In this document: positions 34,535-44,497 of the stretch, piece after piece
How the letters are laid out: each line of letters begins with the position of its first letter
Numbering within the stretch: the stretch's first letter is position 1
Source: Streptomyces sp. Edi2
GTDB taxonomy: Bacteria > Actinomycetota > Actinomycetes > Streptomycetales > Streptomycetaceae
Direction: 5' to 3'
DNA: 64,000 nucleotides
Assembly (NCBI RefSeq): GCF_040253635.1
Contig: NZ_JBEJGX010000003.1
Coordinates: 868,001 to 932,000, forward strand
Made by a program: the position numbers and the translations under genes
Notes under the pieces: model-generated
Database searches by the model: none
Told to the model about the DNA's origin: nothing
The model's input: only the letters and a program-made list of their open reading frames with translations

Positions 34535-36979
34535 ATGAACGCATGGAACGCGGCGGAGAGCGCCGATTTCCGTGGTCCCCTCGACGTCACCAGGGCGGCC
34601 ACAGCGGTTCTGGACGCCCAGGACCGCATCATCGGGTGGAGCCCGGCGGCCCAGCGGCTCCTCGGGTACGCACCGGAGGAGATCATCGGGCGCCCCGTGG
34701 AGACCCTGCTGCCGGCCGGTTCGGCACCGGCCTCCCCCGCGTCCGAGTCCTCACCGAGCGGCAGCCAGGCGCACACGCTGCGGCACCGTGACGGCCGGAT
34801 GCTGCGGATGGCCGTCACGAGCTGCCCGCTCGCCGACGTACGCGAGGTCGCCGAGGTGTCCGAGCTGCCCGAGACCGCCGGTGCGCGGCCGGCCCGTGTC
34901 CTGGTGGCGGCCGAGCTGGACGAGCACCGGATGTGGGAGTCCCGCCAGGCCATGCTGCACGGTCTGGCCACCCAGTCCCCGGTGGGCCTGGGCATCTACG
35001 ACACCGAACTGCGGCTGATCTGGGCGAACGGCGCGTACACCCGGGAGATCGGACTGCCGGTCGAGGAGTTTCTGGGTGCCCGGGCCGATGAGCTGTACCC
35101 GGACGGCCAGTTCGTGACCGAGGGGTACCCGCGCACCCTCGAAGCGGTGATGCGTCAGGTCCTCGCCACCGACGAACCGGTCCTCGATCTGCACTTCGTC
35201 GGCCAGCAGCCCTCCGACCCGGGTTCCGATCACGTCTGGTCCTGCTCCTACTACCGGCTGCAGGACGCCCAGGGCCGGGTGCTCGGGGTGTGCGAGGACG
35301 CCTTCGACATCAGCGGCCGCTACCAAGCGCAGCGCCGGCTGAACCTGCTGGTGGAGGCCGGCGCCCGGATCGGCACCACGCTCGACATGACCGTCACCGC
35401 GCGGGAGATCACCAAGGTGGCGGTGCCGGCTTTCGCCTCCATGGTGATCGTCGACCTGATGCGGTCCGTGCTGCACGGCGGGGAGCCGGAAACCGTCGAC
35501 GGCACCCTGCCGGCCCTGGTGCGGGTGGCCACCCGCAGCGCCGACCACACCCCGGACGGTCCGGTGCAGGGCCCGCACCGCGTCGAGTACCCGCCCGGCT
35601 CGCTCCAGTACCGCAGCCTGTCCTCCGGCGGCACGGTGCGCGAGGAGGGCACCATGGTCGTGCCCCTGCGGACCGGCGGCGCCCTGATGGGGCTGGTCAC
35701 CTTCCTCCGCGCCGCCCCGGCGGTCTTCGACAAGGAGGAGACCGAGCTCGCCGACGAGCTGGTCATCCGGACGGCGGTCTGCCTGGACAACGCCCGCCGG
35801 TTCACCCGCGAGCACACCGCCGCGCTGACCCTGCAGCGCAATCTGCTGCCGCAGCATCTGCCGGCCCAGTCCGCCGTCGATCTGGCCTACCGCTACCTGC
35901 CGAGCGACGAGCGGGCCGGTGTCGGCGGCGACTGGTTCGATGTCATCGGTCTGTCGGGCACCCGGGTCGGCCTGGTCGTCGGGGACGTGGTCGGCCACGG
36001 CCTCCAGGCGGCGGCGACCATGGGACGGCTGCGGACGACCGTACGGGCCCTCGCCCGGCTGGACCTCTCCCCCGACGAGTTGCTGAGCCGGCTGGACGAC
36101 CTGGTGGGACAGACCGCGGAGGAGCAGCCCGCAATAGCCGGCACGGACGCCGGCCCGGACGATGTGGCCACCGGAGTGACCTGCCTCTACGCCGTCTACG
36201 ACCCGGTGTCACGGCGGTGCACCATGGCGCGGGCCGGGCATCTGCCGCCGGCCGTCGTCGATGCGGAGGGCGGCCTGTACTTCCCGGATCTGCCGGCCGG
36301 CCCGCCACTGGGCCTCGGGGGCCTGCCGTTCGAATCCCTGGACATCGAGCTGCCGGTCGGCAGTCTGCTCGCGCTGTTCACCAACGGGCTGGTCGAGGGC
36401 CGTGACCGGGACATCGACGAGGGGCTGGCCATCCTGGGCCGGGTGCTGAGCGATCACCGCAGGCCGCTGGACGAGCTGTGTATCCACACGCTGGCGGAGC
36501 TGCTGCCGGACGGTCCTGCCGTCGATGACTCGGCCCTGCTGCTGGTGCGCACCCGTGAGCTGGACGCCCGGCAGGTGGCGGCCTGGGAGCTGCCCGCCGA
36601 GCCGGCCGCGGTGGGCAAGGCCCGTGAGCGGGCCACCGGACAGCTGCGGGAGTGGGGCCTGGAGGAACTGTCCTACACGACGGAACTTGTGGTCAGCGAG
36701 CTGGTCACCAACGCCGTACGGCATGCGTCGGGGCCCCTGCACCTGCGGCTGCTGCGCGACCGGACCCTGCTGACCGAGGTGTCGGACACCGGCCACACCT
36801 CACCCCACCTGCGGCACAGCGCCAGCGACGACGAGGGCGGGCGGGGGCTTTTCATCGTCGCGCAGCTGGTGCAGCGCTGGGGCACGCGCTACACGCCGTA
36901 CGGCAAGACGATCTGGACGGAACAGGCGTTTCCGCCGCACTACCCCGGGGCCCCGCGCCCGGCCGGCCGGCCGGACTGA
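34535..36979 (+). CDS. PAS-GAF-SpoIIE phosphatase with anti-sigma-kinase-like ATPase domain
   Basis: The 814-residue protein has, in order: a PAS domain (TAVLDAQDRIIGWSPAAQRL), a second PAS (about 150-275), a GAF domain (about 280-420), a PP2C/SpoIIE phosphatase (about 450-660; GVGGDWFDVIGL, VVGDVVGHGLQAAATMGRLR) and a HATPase_c domain of the RsbW type (TELVVSELVTNAVRHA, GRGLFIVAQL). Such proteins switch sigma factors by dephosphorylating anti-anti-sigma proteins. The start is placed at ATG 34535; a GTG a little upstream cannot be excluded. It is divergent from the VOC gene. Confidence 0.9.
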   Translation: MNAWNAAESADFRGPLDVTRAATAVLDAQDRIIGWSPAAQRLLGYAPEEIIGRPVETLLPAGSAPASPASESSPSGSQAHTLRHRDGRMLRMAVTSCPLADVREVAEVSELPETAGARPARVLVAAELDEHRMWESRQAMLHGLATQSPVGLGIYDTELRLIWANGAYTREIGLPVEEFLGARADELYPDGQFVTEGYPRTLEAVMRQVLATDEPVLDLHFVGQQPSDPGSDHVWSCSYYRLQDAQGRVLGVCEDAFDISGRYQAQRRLNLLVEAGARIGTTLDMTVTAREITKVAVPAFASMVIVDLMRSVLHGGEPETVDGTLPALVRVATRSADHTPDGPVQGPHRVEYPPGSLQYRSLSSGGTVREEGTMVVPLRTGGALMGLVTFLRAAPAVFDKEETELADELVIRTAVCLDNARRFTREHTAALTLQRNLLPQHLPAQSAVDLAYRYLPSDERAGVGGDWFDVIGLSGTRVGLVVGDVVGHGLQAAATMGRLRTTVRALARLDLSPDELLSRLDDLVGQTAEEQPAIAGTDAGPDDVATGVTCLYAVYDPVSRRCTMARAGHLPPAVVDAEGGLYFPDLPAGPPLGLGGLPFESLDIELPVGSLLALFTNGLVEGRDRDIDEGLAILGRVLSDHRRPLDELCIHTLAELLPDGPAVDDSALLLVRTRELDARQVAAWELPAEPAAVGKARERATGQLREWGLEELSYTTELVVSELVTNAVRHASGPLHLRLLRDRTLLTEVSDTGHTSPHLRHSASDDEGGRGLFIVAQLVQRWGTRYTPYGKTIWTEQAFPPHYPGAPRPAGRPD

Positions 36980-37092
36980 GGAGGTCCGGCACGAATCGGC
37001 CCGCCCCATGGCGTGCGGCTGTTCCGAGGCGGTCCCATCATGGAATCAAGCGAGGTCCCGGCGACTCGGCGGGCGCGGACAGAGGAGGACCT

Positions 37093-37284
37093 GTGACGAC
37101 CAATGGCAGCGACAAGTCGGCCGAGCGTCAGCCGTTCGAGCTGTACACCGGTAGCGAGCGGCCCTACGACCCGGAGGACCTGGTGAAGGCGTCCGGGCGC
37201 GAACCCACCCCGTCGAGCCTGGAATGGGCCAGGCGCCTGATGGCCGAGGAGGGACCCGGCGCCATCGAGCGGTATCTGCCGTGA
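37093..37284 (+). CDS. Small conserved-looking hydrophilic protein
   Basis: The 63-residue protein starts at GTG 37093 with AGGAGG at 37082-37087. The C-terminal part (SLEWARRLMAEEGPGAIERYLP) has good helical and codon character. I recall similar small Streptomyces proteins but no function. Confidence 0.65.
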   Translation: MTTNGSDKSAERQPFELYTGSERPYDPEDLVKASGREPTPSSLEWARRLMAEEGPGAIERYLP

Positions 37285-37828
37285 CGGCTGAGGGCTGACG
37301 GCCGGCGGCTCTTGGCTGGCGGCTCTTGGCTGACGGCTGACCGAGCGGGCCGGGCAGGGAGGCGGGCCTGTCCCGCGGCACCGTGTGCACCGTCGCACGG
37401 CCGGGGACGGCGGCCCGTCCGTCATGCGCATGAGCCACCACCGCCTGCCGCTGTCGCCGTAACGAGCCCACCGCCGTGGGAGGTTGCGCGTCGATACGAG
37501 CGGTGCCATGGCCCGCCCGCCGCCTTCTGCCACCACTCCGCACGTTCCGGTAAATCGCTTGCGGCGGCCCCCGGTGCTCGGGAATCCTTTCGACCGCGGC
37601 CGCCTCGCCTCGCTTCGTCGGCATGCTCCGTTGGAGTGCTCAGGAGGCTTCCTCTCCGCGCCTCTCCGCTCCCGGGACGTATCGCGCACAGACGCCTTGC
37701 GGCCCTTGCGCCCGGCTCGTTCCGGCCCTTGGGCCCGGCAGCCGGCCGCATCGCTGTGACACCGCTCCGCCCCTGCCGGCCCGCTCACCCGCCGAGTCCT
37801 CGCGGCTCGCCGCGGAAAGGAATCCACC
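37285..37828. other. Gene-free gap with short direct repeats
   Basis: No credible gene. The first 60 bases contain repeats of GGCGGCTCTTGGCT and GACGGCTGAC. The last part should hold the promoter of the DinB-like gene. Confidence 0.5.
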
Positions 37829-38335
37829 GTGACCACCGAACGTGTCTCGCCGCCCGTACGCGCCAACGAGCGGGAGACCCTGCGGTCCTTCCTCGACTTC
37901 CACCGCGCCACGCTCGCCATGAAGACCGACGGCCTCTCCGACGAGGACCTCAGGCGCCGGTCGAGCCCGCCGTCCACGCTCTCCCTGCTCGGCCTGGTGC
38001 GGCACATGGCAGAAGTGGAGCGCACCTGGTTCCGCCGGGTGATCGCCGGCGAGGACATTCCGCTCGTCTGGTCGGCCGAGGGCGACTTCCAGGTGGCGTA
38101 CGACGCGGCCACGGCCACCCGCGAGGAGGCCTTCGACGCCTGGCAGACCGAGGTGGCACACGCCCGCCGCATCGAGCGGGAGGCGGCATCGCTCGATGTC
38201 ACGGGCTACCAGCCCCGTTGGGGTGAACACGTCTCCCTGCGCCTGGTGATGCTGCACCTGATCCATGAATACGCCCGCCACAACGGCCATGCGGACTTCC
38301 TCCGCGAGGCCATCGACGGCACGGTCGGCCCGTGA
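37829..38335 (+). CDS. DinB/DUF664-family protein
   Basis: The 168-residue four-helix-bundle protein has the metal-binding histidine pattern of the DinB/YfiT fold: LVRHMAEVERTWF and LHLIHEYARHNGHADFLRE. The start is GTG 37829. Family members include thiol-dependent transferases (mycothiol) and uncharacterised proteins; the three-His site is intact, so enzymatic activity is plausible. Confidence 0.85.
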   Translation: MTTERVSPPVRANERETLRSFLDFHRATLAMKTDGLSDEDLRRRSSPPSTLSLLGLVRHMAEVERTWFRRVIAGEDIPLVWSAEGDFQVAYDAATATREEAFDAWQTEVAHARRIEREAASLDVTGYQPRWGEHVSLRLVMLHLIHEYARHNGHADFLREAIDGTVGP

Positions 38336-38458
38336 GGGAGCCCGCCGCCACCGGTGCCCGGCAGCGGCGCCCGGGCGGGCCGGCCGGCCCGGCGAGAGCA
38401 CGGACGGCCGGCCGGGCCGCGACGGGCAGGCCATGGTTCAGGGCTCTGGTCGCCGTCC

Positions 38459-39997
38459 CTAGATCAGGTCCATCGCGGCAACCTCGTCGGGACGGCCGTA
38501 GCTGACGGGCCCCTGGAAGCGCCGTCGGGCGGTGGCGAACCACCAGACGGTGGCGATGACCAGTACCACTGCCAGCGCGAGGGGCGCGTAGTTGAACGAG
38601 GCGGGGGTGATCGGGGACGCCTGGGGCAGCATGAACAGCACATTGCTGATCAGGATCCAGGCCACCGCGACCGCCGCGACGGGCTTGCCGTAGCGGCCGA
38701 GGTTCCACGGTCCGGCCTGGAAGTCGTCGAGCCGCAGCCGCAGGAAGATGGGGACGGCATAGGCGAGGAACAGGCCGACGACGTTGACGCTCACCACGGC
38801 GGTGAAGGCGGTGTGCGACCACCAGCCGGGCAGCACCAGCACCAGCGGACAGGCCGCGGCGAGCCAGACGGCCTTGACGGGCGTACGGGTGCGCGCGGAC
38901 ACCGAATGCCACCAACGGGAGCCGGGCATCGCCCCGTCCCGGGAGAAGGCAAAGATCTGCCGGGTATTGCTGGTCATGTTGGCGAGACCGCAGAAGAGCA
39001 TGGCGCCGATAACGATCAGCAGCAGGAACTGGGCGGCGCTTTGGCCGAGTGCGTCCACGAGAATCTGTACCGGCGGCGCCTCGGCACTCGCGGCATGCCC
39101 GTAGTCACGGATCGCGTACACCAGGGCGAGCATGAGGATCAGTCCGGTGATCGCGGAGCAACTGATCGATCGCATGATGCCCCGGGGGGCATTGACGGTG
39201 GCCTTCACCGTTTCTTCAGACATGTGGAAACTGCCGTCGAACCCGGTGAAGGTCCAACTGGTGACGAGCAGACCCAGCATTCCGCCGTACAACGCATGGG
39301 TGAAGCCGGTGTTGTTGACGAAGTGCAGTGCGAACGACGGCGGTTGGTGATGGTCGGGGATCAGCGCCAGCGCACCGACGATCACCACCATGCCGATCAG
39401 CAGCCACCACACGGAAATACGGTTCACCACGGCAACCAGCCGCACCGTATAGGTGTTGGCCAGTGCCTGGACGAGAAGGATGGCCGCGGTGATACCGACG
39501 GTCTGCTGGGGTGTCGGCTCATAGGACGGCCACTGCATGGAGACGAACGCCTGGATGAAGGTGGCGGCGGCGAAGTTGGTGGCGGCGGTGCCGCCGACCT
39601 GGCCCACGAAGTTCAGCCAGCCCGTGTACCAGGACCAGGCGCCCTGGTGCCGCTTGGCCAGCTTGCCGGCCGAGAAGTAGAGCGCGCCGCTGGTCGGGTA
39701 GGCGGAGGCGATCTCCCCCATCGCGGCGCCGACGAACAGCACCATGACCGAGACGGCGACCCAGCCGAAGATCAGCACCCGCGGGCCGCCGGCGTTCATG
39801 CCGAAGCCGAAGGAGGAGAAGATCCCGGAGATGATGTTGATGATGGTGAAGGAAATGGCGAAATTGTCGAATGCGCGGAATCGGCGAGTGAGTTTCCGCG
39901 GGTAGCCCATGGCATGGAGCGTGGCGTCATCGTCGAGGGTGGCAGGGTCTGCCGGGTGGGGGGTTTTCGAGCGAGCTGGGGACGTACGCTCGGACAC
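38459..39997 (-). CDS. APC-family amino acid permease
   Basis: The 512-residue protein has about 12 hydrophobic segments. It starts with LTRRFRAFDNFAISFTIINIISG and has GWLNFVGQVGGTAATNFAAA and FSRDGAMPGSRWWHSVS, typical of the ACT subgroup (GABA/amino acid/choline permeases). Substrate unknown. GTG 39997 follows GAAAGG. Confidence 0.88.
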   Translation of the reverse strand: MSERTSPARSKTPHPADPATLDDDATLHAMGYPRKLTRRFRAFDNFAISFTIINIISGIFSSFGFGMNAGGPRVLIFGWVAVSVMVLFVGAAMGEIASAYPTSGALYFSAGKLAKRHQGAWSWYTGWLNFVGQVGGTAATNFAAATFIQAFVSMQWPSYEPTPQQTVGITAAILLVQALANTYTVRLVAVVNRISVWWLLIGMVVIVGALALIPDHHQPPSFALHFVNNTGFTHALYGGMLGLLVTSWTFTGFDGSFHMSEETVKATVNAPRGIMRSISCSAITGLILMLALVYAIRDYGHAASAEAPPVQILVDALGQSAAQFLLLIVIGAMLFCGLANMTSNTRQIFAFSRDGAMPGSRWWHSVSARTRTPVKAVWLAAACPLVLVLPGWWSHTAFTAVVSVNVVGLFLAYAVPIFLRLRLDDFQAGPWNLGRYGKPVAAVAVAWILISNVLFMLPQASPITPASFNYAPLALAVVLVIATVWWFATARRRFQGPVSYGRPDEVAAMDLI

Positions 39998-40121
39998 AAC
40001 CGCAACCTTTCGGGGGGGAATCGGAGAAGAATGGAACGGGTCGAACTGATCGAACAGTTGGAGCGGAAGGGGCGGGCCTTTCTCGGTGCCGTTTCCGGTG
40101 CGGCCCGCGCCTTCTCAAGAA

Positions 40122-41078
40122 TCAGCCGCCATGGGGTACGGGGAGTCCGCAGGAGCGCCTTGCCCTGGTCAATTGCTCTTCGGGATCACCGAATACGCTC
40201 CAGGGCATGCGCGAGGCATACGGCCCCATGGCCGTAAAGACTTCCCGTGCCTCGAATTCGCGTTTCGCCATGAACAGCGCGTGGGCCAGATACGCCAGAT
40301 CCAGCACCGGCGTGAAGCGGTAACCGGCCATTTGCGGGAACCAGTTCCGGTAGACACCCATGGCCGCCGAGATCCACTGGGGCTGCTCCCAGGTGTGGTC
40401 CGCGAGCAGTTCGGAGGGGTTGTAGTCCTCGACCAGCGCCACCAGCGGCAGCAGCCGCAGCGGCGAGGCGGCGGGGGCGCGCTGGCTCAGGAACGCGGCA
40501 ACGTCCCAGCTCGCGCTGGACGAACCGCCGTAGCGGGTGAAGAAGAACGACAGGAAGCGGTGGTGCGCCTCGCGGTGCCAGGGGTCGAGCCGGAGGATGT
40601 GGGCGAAGAGGTACCAGGGCCCCGCCGGAGCGGTCAGCAGGCCCTGCGGTGCCGGGTCCTGCGGACGGTCGAGGCGCGTCAGCGCCAGTTGCGCCACCCA
40701 GGGCGTGGGATCCTCGGGAAGCAGCTTCGCGGCCCGCTCGCACGCCGACCGCGCTATCCGGGCCAGGGCGCCCTGCCGCCGGTCACCGGCGTCGGCCATC
40801 CGCAGCGCACGGAGCATGGCCACCCGGGCCCAGAGCAGCGCCGCCTCCGGTCCCGGTTCCTCGGCGAGCCAGCGCTCGGCCAGATCCGAGTCGGCCGCCA
40901 CGGACGCCAGCACCAGGGACCGGTGGGCACGTACCTCGAAATCCTCCCGGGCTTCCCGCAGAACTTCGTGTGCGCTCAAGTACCGTCCGGTCCGCACGTC
41001 CATACACGCGCGCGCCAGCGCCCGGTCATTGGCAGCCGGACTCCACACGTACTGTCCCTCGAAAGAGCCGGCCGCCAT
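40122..41078 (-). CDS. Hypothetical helical-repeat (TPR-like) protein
   Basis: The 318-residue protein is rich in Ala, Leu and Arg helices (LVLASVAADSDLAERWL, RSACERAAKLLPEDPTPWVAQLAL), consistent with TPR-like pairs, followed by a region with many Trp, Phe and His residues (DPWHREAHHRFLSFFFTRYGG). No catalytic motif or signal peptide is visible. ATG 41078 follows GGGAGGGGACC. I recognise this type as an uncharacterised actinomycete protein and give no function. Confidence 0.72.
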   Translation of the reverse strand: MAAGSFEGQYVWSPAANDRALARACMDVRTGRYLSAHEVLREAREDFEVRAHRSLVLASVAADSDLAERWLAEEPGPEAALLWARVAMLRALRMADAGDRRQGALARIARSACERAAKLLPEDPTPWVAQLALTRLDRPQDPAPQGLLTAPAGPWYLFAHILRLDPWHREAHHRFLSFFFTRYGGSSSASWDVAAFLSQRAPAASPLRLLPLVALVEDYNPSELLADHTWEQPQWISAAMGVYRNWFPQMAGYRFTPVLDLAYLAHALFMAKREFEAREVFTAMGPYASRMPWSVFGDPEEQLTRARRSCGLPVPHGG

Positions 41079-42037
41079 GGTCCCCTCCCGGTCACGAAGG
41101 CGTCATCCCCCACACCGCATTCCGGCTGCGCCGAATTCAGCCGGACCCTGCCACCGGTCAAGTGACAGCGAGCCACACCCTACTCACCCCCAACTCCCAG
41201 CGAAAACAAGTCGTCTGGAATATCTGGTTCCGCACCTTTTCGTCTCGATGAAATTGAAAAGGAAACAACTTCTCGGCCAACCTTCCGAACCCCCTTGCTT
41301 TGCACCCCTGTTCATCACCGTGCACTTATTTGGCATATTCACATGCCCACAGCACCTTCACAACCGGACATCGCCGCCGACTACCCCTCCGTATCCGCCA
41401 CTTCCCCGGATGTCGAGCGCGCCCCCGGCTCCCGGCCGGCTCAAGGAGGATTTCCGGCCATGCCGGTCGGGGTGGCGCGGGGGCCGGGACCGACGGACGT
41501 GCGCCCGCCCCGGCGAGCGCACCCCTCACCCCTGGGCGCGAGACCCCCTCCGCACCACCCGCACCGTCGGCGCGAAGACCGCCACCGGGCCCGTACAACG
41601 CCACGAGCGCCCCGAATCATCACCATTCAATGAATTCCTGACGCGCTTGCGCGGCGGAACCGTGGGCACCCGGAAGCCATGGGCCGGCGCGCCGCCCGGG
41701 TGGACACCGCCCCAACACGAAGTCGGCTCAAGAGCAACCGAATTAGCGGACGCTACTTTCCGGAAGCACGCGATTACATGTAGCGTTCGACTGGACCGGA
41801 GGCCGTGACTTCACACCACGTCACGGCTGGGTACGGGCATGGGCGCGAGCGTTCCTCCGGTACGAGCGGAACGATCGTCCCCGATGGGCGCACCTGCACC
41901 ACAAGTGTCTGGCCGCCGCCCCGCACGACCACCGGACCGCCTCGCGATCGCTGCGTAGCACCTCAGCATCCCTGAACGTCGAGCACCGCCATGTCTGTCC
42001 GTACACGCCTGCTTTGCAAGAGGAATGGGCCCAGATC
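41079..42037. other. Long gene-poor region of lower GC
   Basis: About 960 bases with no ORF of convincing codon bias on either strand. The part at 41160-41350 is AT-richer, as often seen in regulatory regions or acquired DNA. The minus-strand ORF covering 41821-42549 is the shadow of the regulator gene. It precedes the regulator of the peptide cluster. Confidence 0.5.
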
Positions 42038-42595
42038 ATGTTTATGAACTCCTCGACGACCCCGCTTGCGTTGCGTCCGGACGCCGACGTCGTCCGGCCG
42101 CTCACAGCCGGGCCCGGCGAAGAGCCACCCCTGGCGGTCGACCGGCTACCCGACGGAAAGTGGCAATTGACCCTGCACGACCTGGAACCCGTATCGGTGC
42201 ACCGGCTGCCGTCCGACGAGGTCCACATCATTCTTGCGCCGCCGGGCGAGGAACCGTCCCACCCCGGGGAGCCGCCGGCCGGCCGGACCCGGCCCGACCC
42301 GGTCCACATCGACACCGCGGCCCGGACGGTCTTCATCAGAGGGCGCCAACTCGACCTGCCACGACTGGAGTTCGATCTGCTCGCCCATCTTGTGCTGCAC
42401 CCCCGGCGGGCCTTCACCCGGGAACAGCTGATGGACGCCGTCTGGCCCAACTGCCACTCCAGCACCCGCACCGTCGACGTCCACATCGCCCGTCTGCGCC
42501 GGCGCCTGGGGCCCGGCCTGCGCGACGCCATCAGCACGGTCTTCGGCATCGGCTACAAGTACCTGCCGGCCGCCCAGGCCGACGACTGCGGCTGA
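42038..42595 (+). CDS. Orphan OmpR/PhoB-type winged-helix regulator
   Basis: The protein has about 185 residues. Its C-terminal half is a complete trans_reg_C winged helix (LPRLEFDLLAHLVLHPRRAF, TREQLMDAVWPNCHSSTRTV, DVHIARLRRRLG, GIGYKYLP). The N-terminal half has no receiver aspartate or receiver fold. It is therefore not a two-component partner in the usual sense. It lies at the edge of the HypX-peptide-ligase cluster and may control it. Confidence 0.82.
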   Translation: MFMNSSTTPLALRPDADVVRPLTAGPGEEPPLAVDRLPDGKWQLTLHDLEPVSVHRLPSDEVHIILAPPGEEPSHPGEPPAGRTRPDPVHIDTAARTVFIRGRQLDLPRLEFDLLAHLVLHPRRAFTREQLMDAVWPNCHSSTRTVDVHIARLRRRLGPGLRDAISTVFGIGYKYLPAAQADDCG

Positions 42596-42787
42596 CGCGC
42601 GCCGCCGCAACGGCCGCACCCGCCACCGGTCCTCCGTGGAGGCAGGCAGCGGGCCGGTGACCGATGAATACCGGCCATCGGCCCGGCTGGGAGGCCCGGA
42701 GTGGGCGAGCCCAGCCGGAGGCCCCGCCTGCCCGCCGTTCCCTTGGCACTCACGCGGCGCTCACGGCACGGGCCGGGGCCGGTCGCC

Positions 42788-44497
42788 TCAGGCCCCGTCA
42801 GGTGAGGTGTTCAGGTGTGCCAGGGCTCCGGCCGCGGGTTCCTTGCGTACGAAGGCCCGGCGCAGGGCGTGATACGGCGCGTCCGGGTCGAAGAAGGTGC
42901 GGTGCATACGGGCCAGTTCGTCCTCCCGGTAGGCGGTGAGGGGCCGCTCGGCCTCGTCGCGTTCCCGGGACGCCTTCTTCGTGGCGATCCGGGCCTGGGT
43001 CGCGGGCGCCGATGCCAGCCGGACGGCGAGGCGGGCGGTCTGTGCGGCGAAGTCCTGCGCGGTGCAGTCGATGATCCGGTCGACCAGGCCGAGCCGCGCA
43101 CCGGCCGCCGCGGTCATCGGCAGGGCGCGGGCCATCAGCTGCCCGGCCACCTCGGGGCCCGCCCGGCCGGGCAGCGTATAGGTCCAGTACTCCGAACCGT
43201 AGAGCCCCATCAGCCGGTAGTGCGGGTTGAGCACCACGGCCGAGCGGCACCACACCTCGTCGGCGGCAAGGGCCAGCATCGCCCCACCCGCCGCGGCATT
43301 GCCGCCGAGCGCGGCGACCACCAGCCGGTCGGTGGTGGTCAGGACGGCATGCACCAGGTCGTCCATGGCATTGATATTGGCCCAGGACTCCTCGGCGGGG
43401 TCGGCGGCGGCCTCGATGACATGGAGATGGATGCCGTTGGAGAAGAAGTCCCGGCGGCCGCCGAGGACCAGGACGGAGGTCGGCCGGGCGCAGGCGTGGC
43501 GGTAGGCGGCGAGCAGGCGCCGGCAGTGGTCGGTGCTCATCGCACCGCCGGGGAAGGAGAATTCCAGGAAGCCGGCCGGCCCGTCCTCGCGGTAGCGGAT
43601 GTCGCTCCAGGTACGGGGGCCGTCGCCGGGGTCGAGCGGGGCCGGGATCTCCGGGAGCCGCGGGAGGCGGTCACCCAGCGCCAGTGTGGCGGGCAGCTTG
43701 GGGGTGCCGGGCTCCCCCGGCGCGCGGGGCGCCCGCAGTTCCGGGATCCATACCGCGCCGTCGGCCGTCGCCCGGCAGATCGCGCCGCCTCGGGTGGCGA
43801 GCAGTTCCCCGGGCCGGCCCGTCAGGGTGTCCTCGGGGTGGCCGCCATGCAAATGCCATGTCTCCCCGAGGAGTTCATCGCGTACCCCGGGCTGTGAATC
43901 GGCGGCACGCAACGTGCGTACGACGGTGTCGGTGGGGTCGGACCGCCAGTCGATCCGGCGCAGCTCCTGGCGGAAGGGCGGACAAAGGCGGCCGGGGCGC
44001 GCGGCCTCGGGCAGGGCGGCCTGCGGCTGCGGCCGGTGGGTGCCGGAGGCCACGCGGGCCACGGCCGTCAGGACCGCCTCGACCGCGCCGTCGGCGATCT
44101 CGCCCCGGTACAGGTCGCTCTTGCCCACCGCGGGTACGGGGAAGCCGGCCGCGGCCCAGATGTCGCCGGCGTCCATCTCGTCATTGGCCTGCAGGACCGT
44201 GACGCCCCATCGGTCGGCACCCAGGTGCACCGCCCAGTCCACCGACGACGGGCCGCGGTCGCCGACGGGCCCGGGGTGCACGATCAGGCAGGTGTACGCC
44301 GACCACACCTCGCGGGGCACGGCCGTCTTGAGCATCGGTGCCACGATCAGGTCGGGGGCGTGCCGGCGTACGGCCTCGAGGAGCGGCGTCTCACGCGTCA
44401 CCAGCTCCACGCCCACGTGGTGCCCCCGCTCGCCGAGTTCCGCGTAGACGCGCTGCGTCAGGCTGTTGAACGCGCCGGCGATGAGCAGAATGCGCAC
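42788..44497 (-). CDS. hypX: HypX-like formyltransferase/enoyl-CoA hydratase fusion
   Basis: The 569-residue protein has an N-terminal formyl-THF-dependent formyltransferase domain (HPGPVGDRGPSSVDWAVHLG near residue 73) and a C-terminal crotonase domain (FFSNGIHLHVIEAAADPAEE, NINAMDDLVHAV, then NPHYRLMGLYGSEYWTYTLP). This is the exact architecture of HypX, which makes CO from formyl-THF via formyl-CoA for the [NiFe]-hydrogenase active site in aerobes. No hydrogenase or other hyp genes occur in the window. It is divergent from a Cys-containing repeat peptide and ligase gene. GTG 44497 follows AGGGGAGTCC. Either it serves a distant hydrogenase or its formyl/CO chemistry is used in the neighbouring pathway. 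Confidence 0.85.
   Translation of the reverse strand: MRILLIAGAFNSLTQRVYAELGERGHHVGVELVTRETPLLEAVRRHAPDLIVAPMLKTAVPREVWSAYTCLIVHPGPVGDRGPSSVDWAVHLGADRWGVTVLQANDEMDAGDIWAAAGFPVPAVGKSDLYRGEIADGAVEAVLTAVARVASGTHRPQPQAALPEAARPGRLCPPFRQELRRIDWRSDPTDTVVRTLRAADSQPGVRDELLGETWHLHGGHPEDTLTGRPGELLATRGGAICRATADGAVWIPELRAPRAPGEPGTPKLPATLALGDRLPRLPEIPAPLDPGDGPRTWSDIRYREDGPAGFLEFSFPGGAMSTDHCRRLLAAYRHACARPTSVLVLGGRRDFFSNGIHLHVIEAAADPAEESWANINAMDDLVHAVLTTTDRLVVAALGGNAAAGGAMLALAADEVWCRSAVVLNPHYRLMGLYGSEYWTYTLPGRAGPEVAGQLMARALPMTAAAGARLGLVDRIIDCTAQDFAAQTARLAVRLASAPATQARIATKKASRERDEAERPLTAYREDELARMHRTFFDPDAPYHALRRAFVRKEPAAGALAHLNTSPDGA

Noticed and set aside
41821..42549. Long minus-strand ORF opposite the winged-helix regulator
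   Set aside because: Ser/Arg-rich translation with no family features; it is the antisense shadow of the regulator gene.
42788..44497. Hydrogenase maturation cluster
   Set aside because: Only the HypX-like gene is present; no hydrogenase subunits or hypABCDEF are seen in the window.
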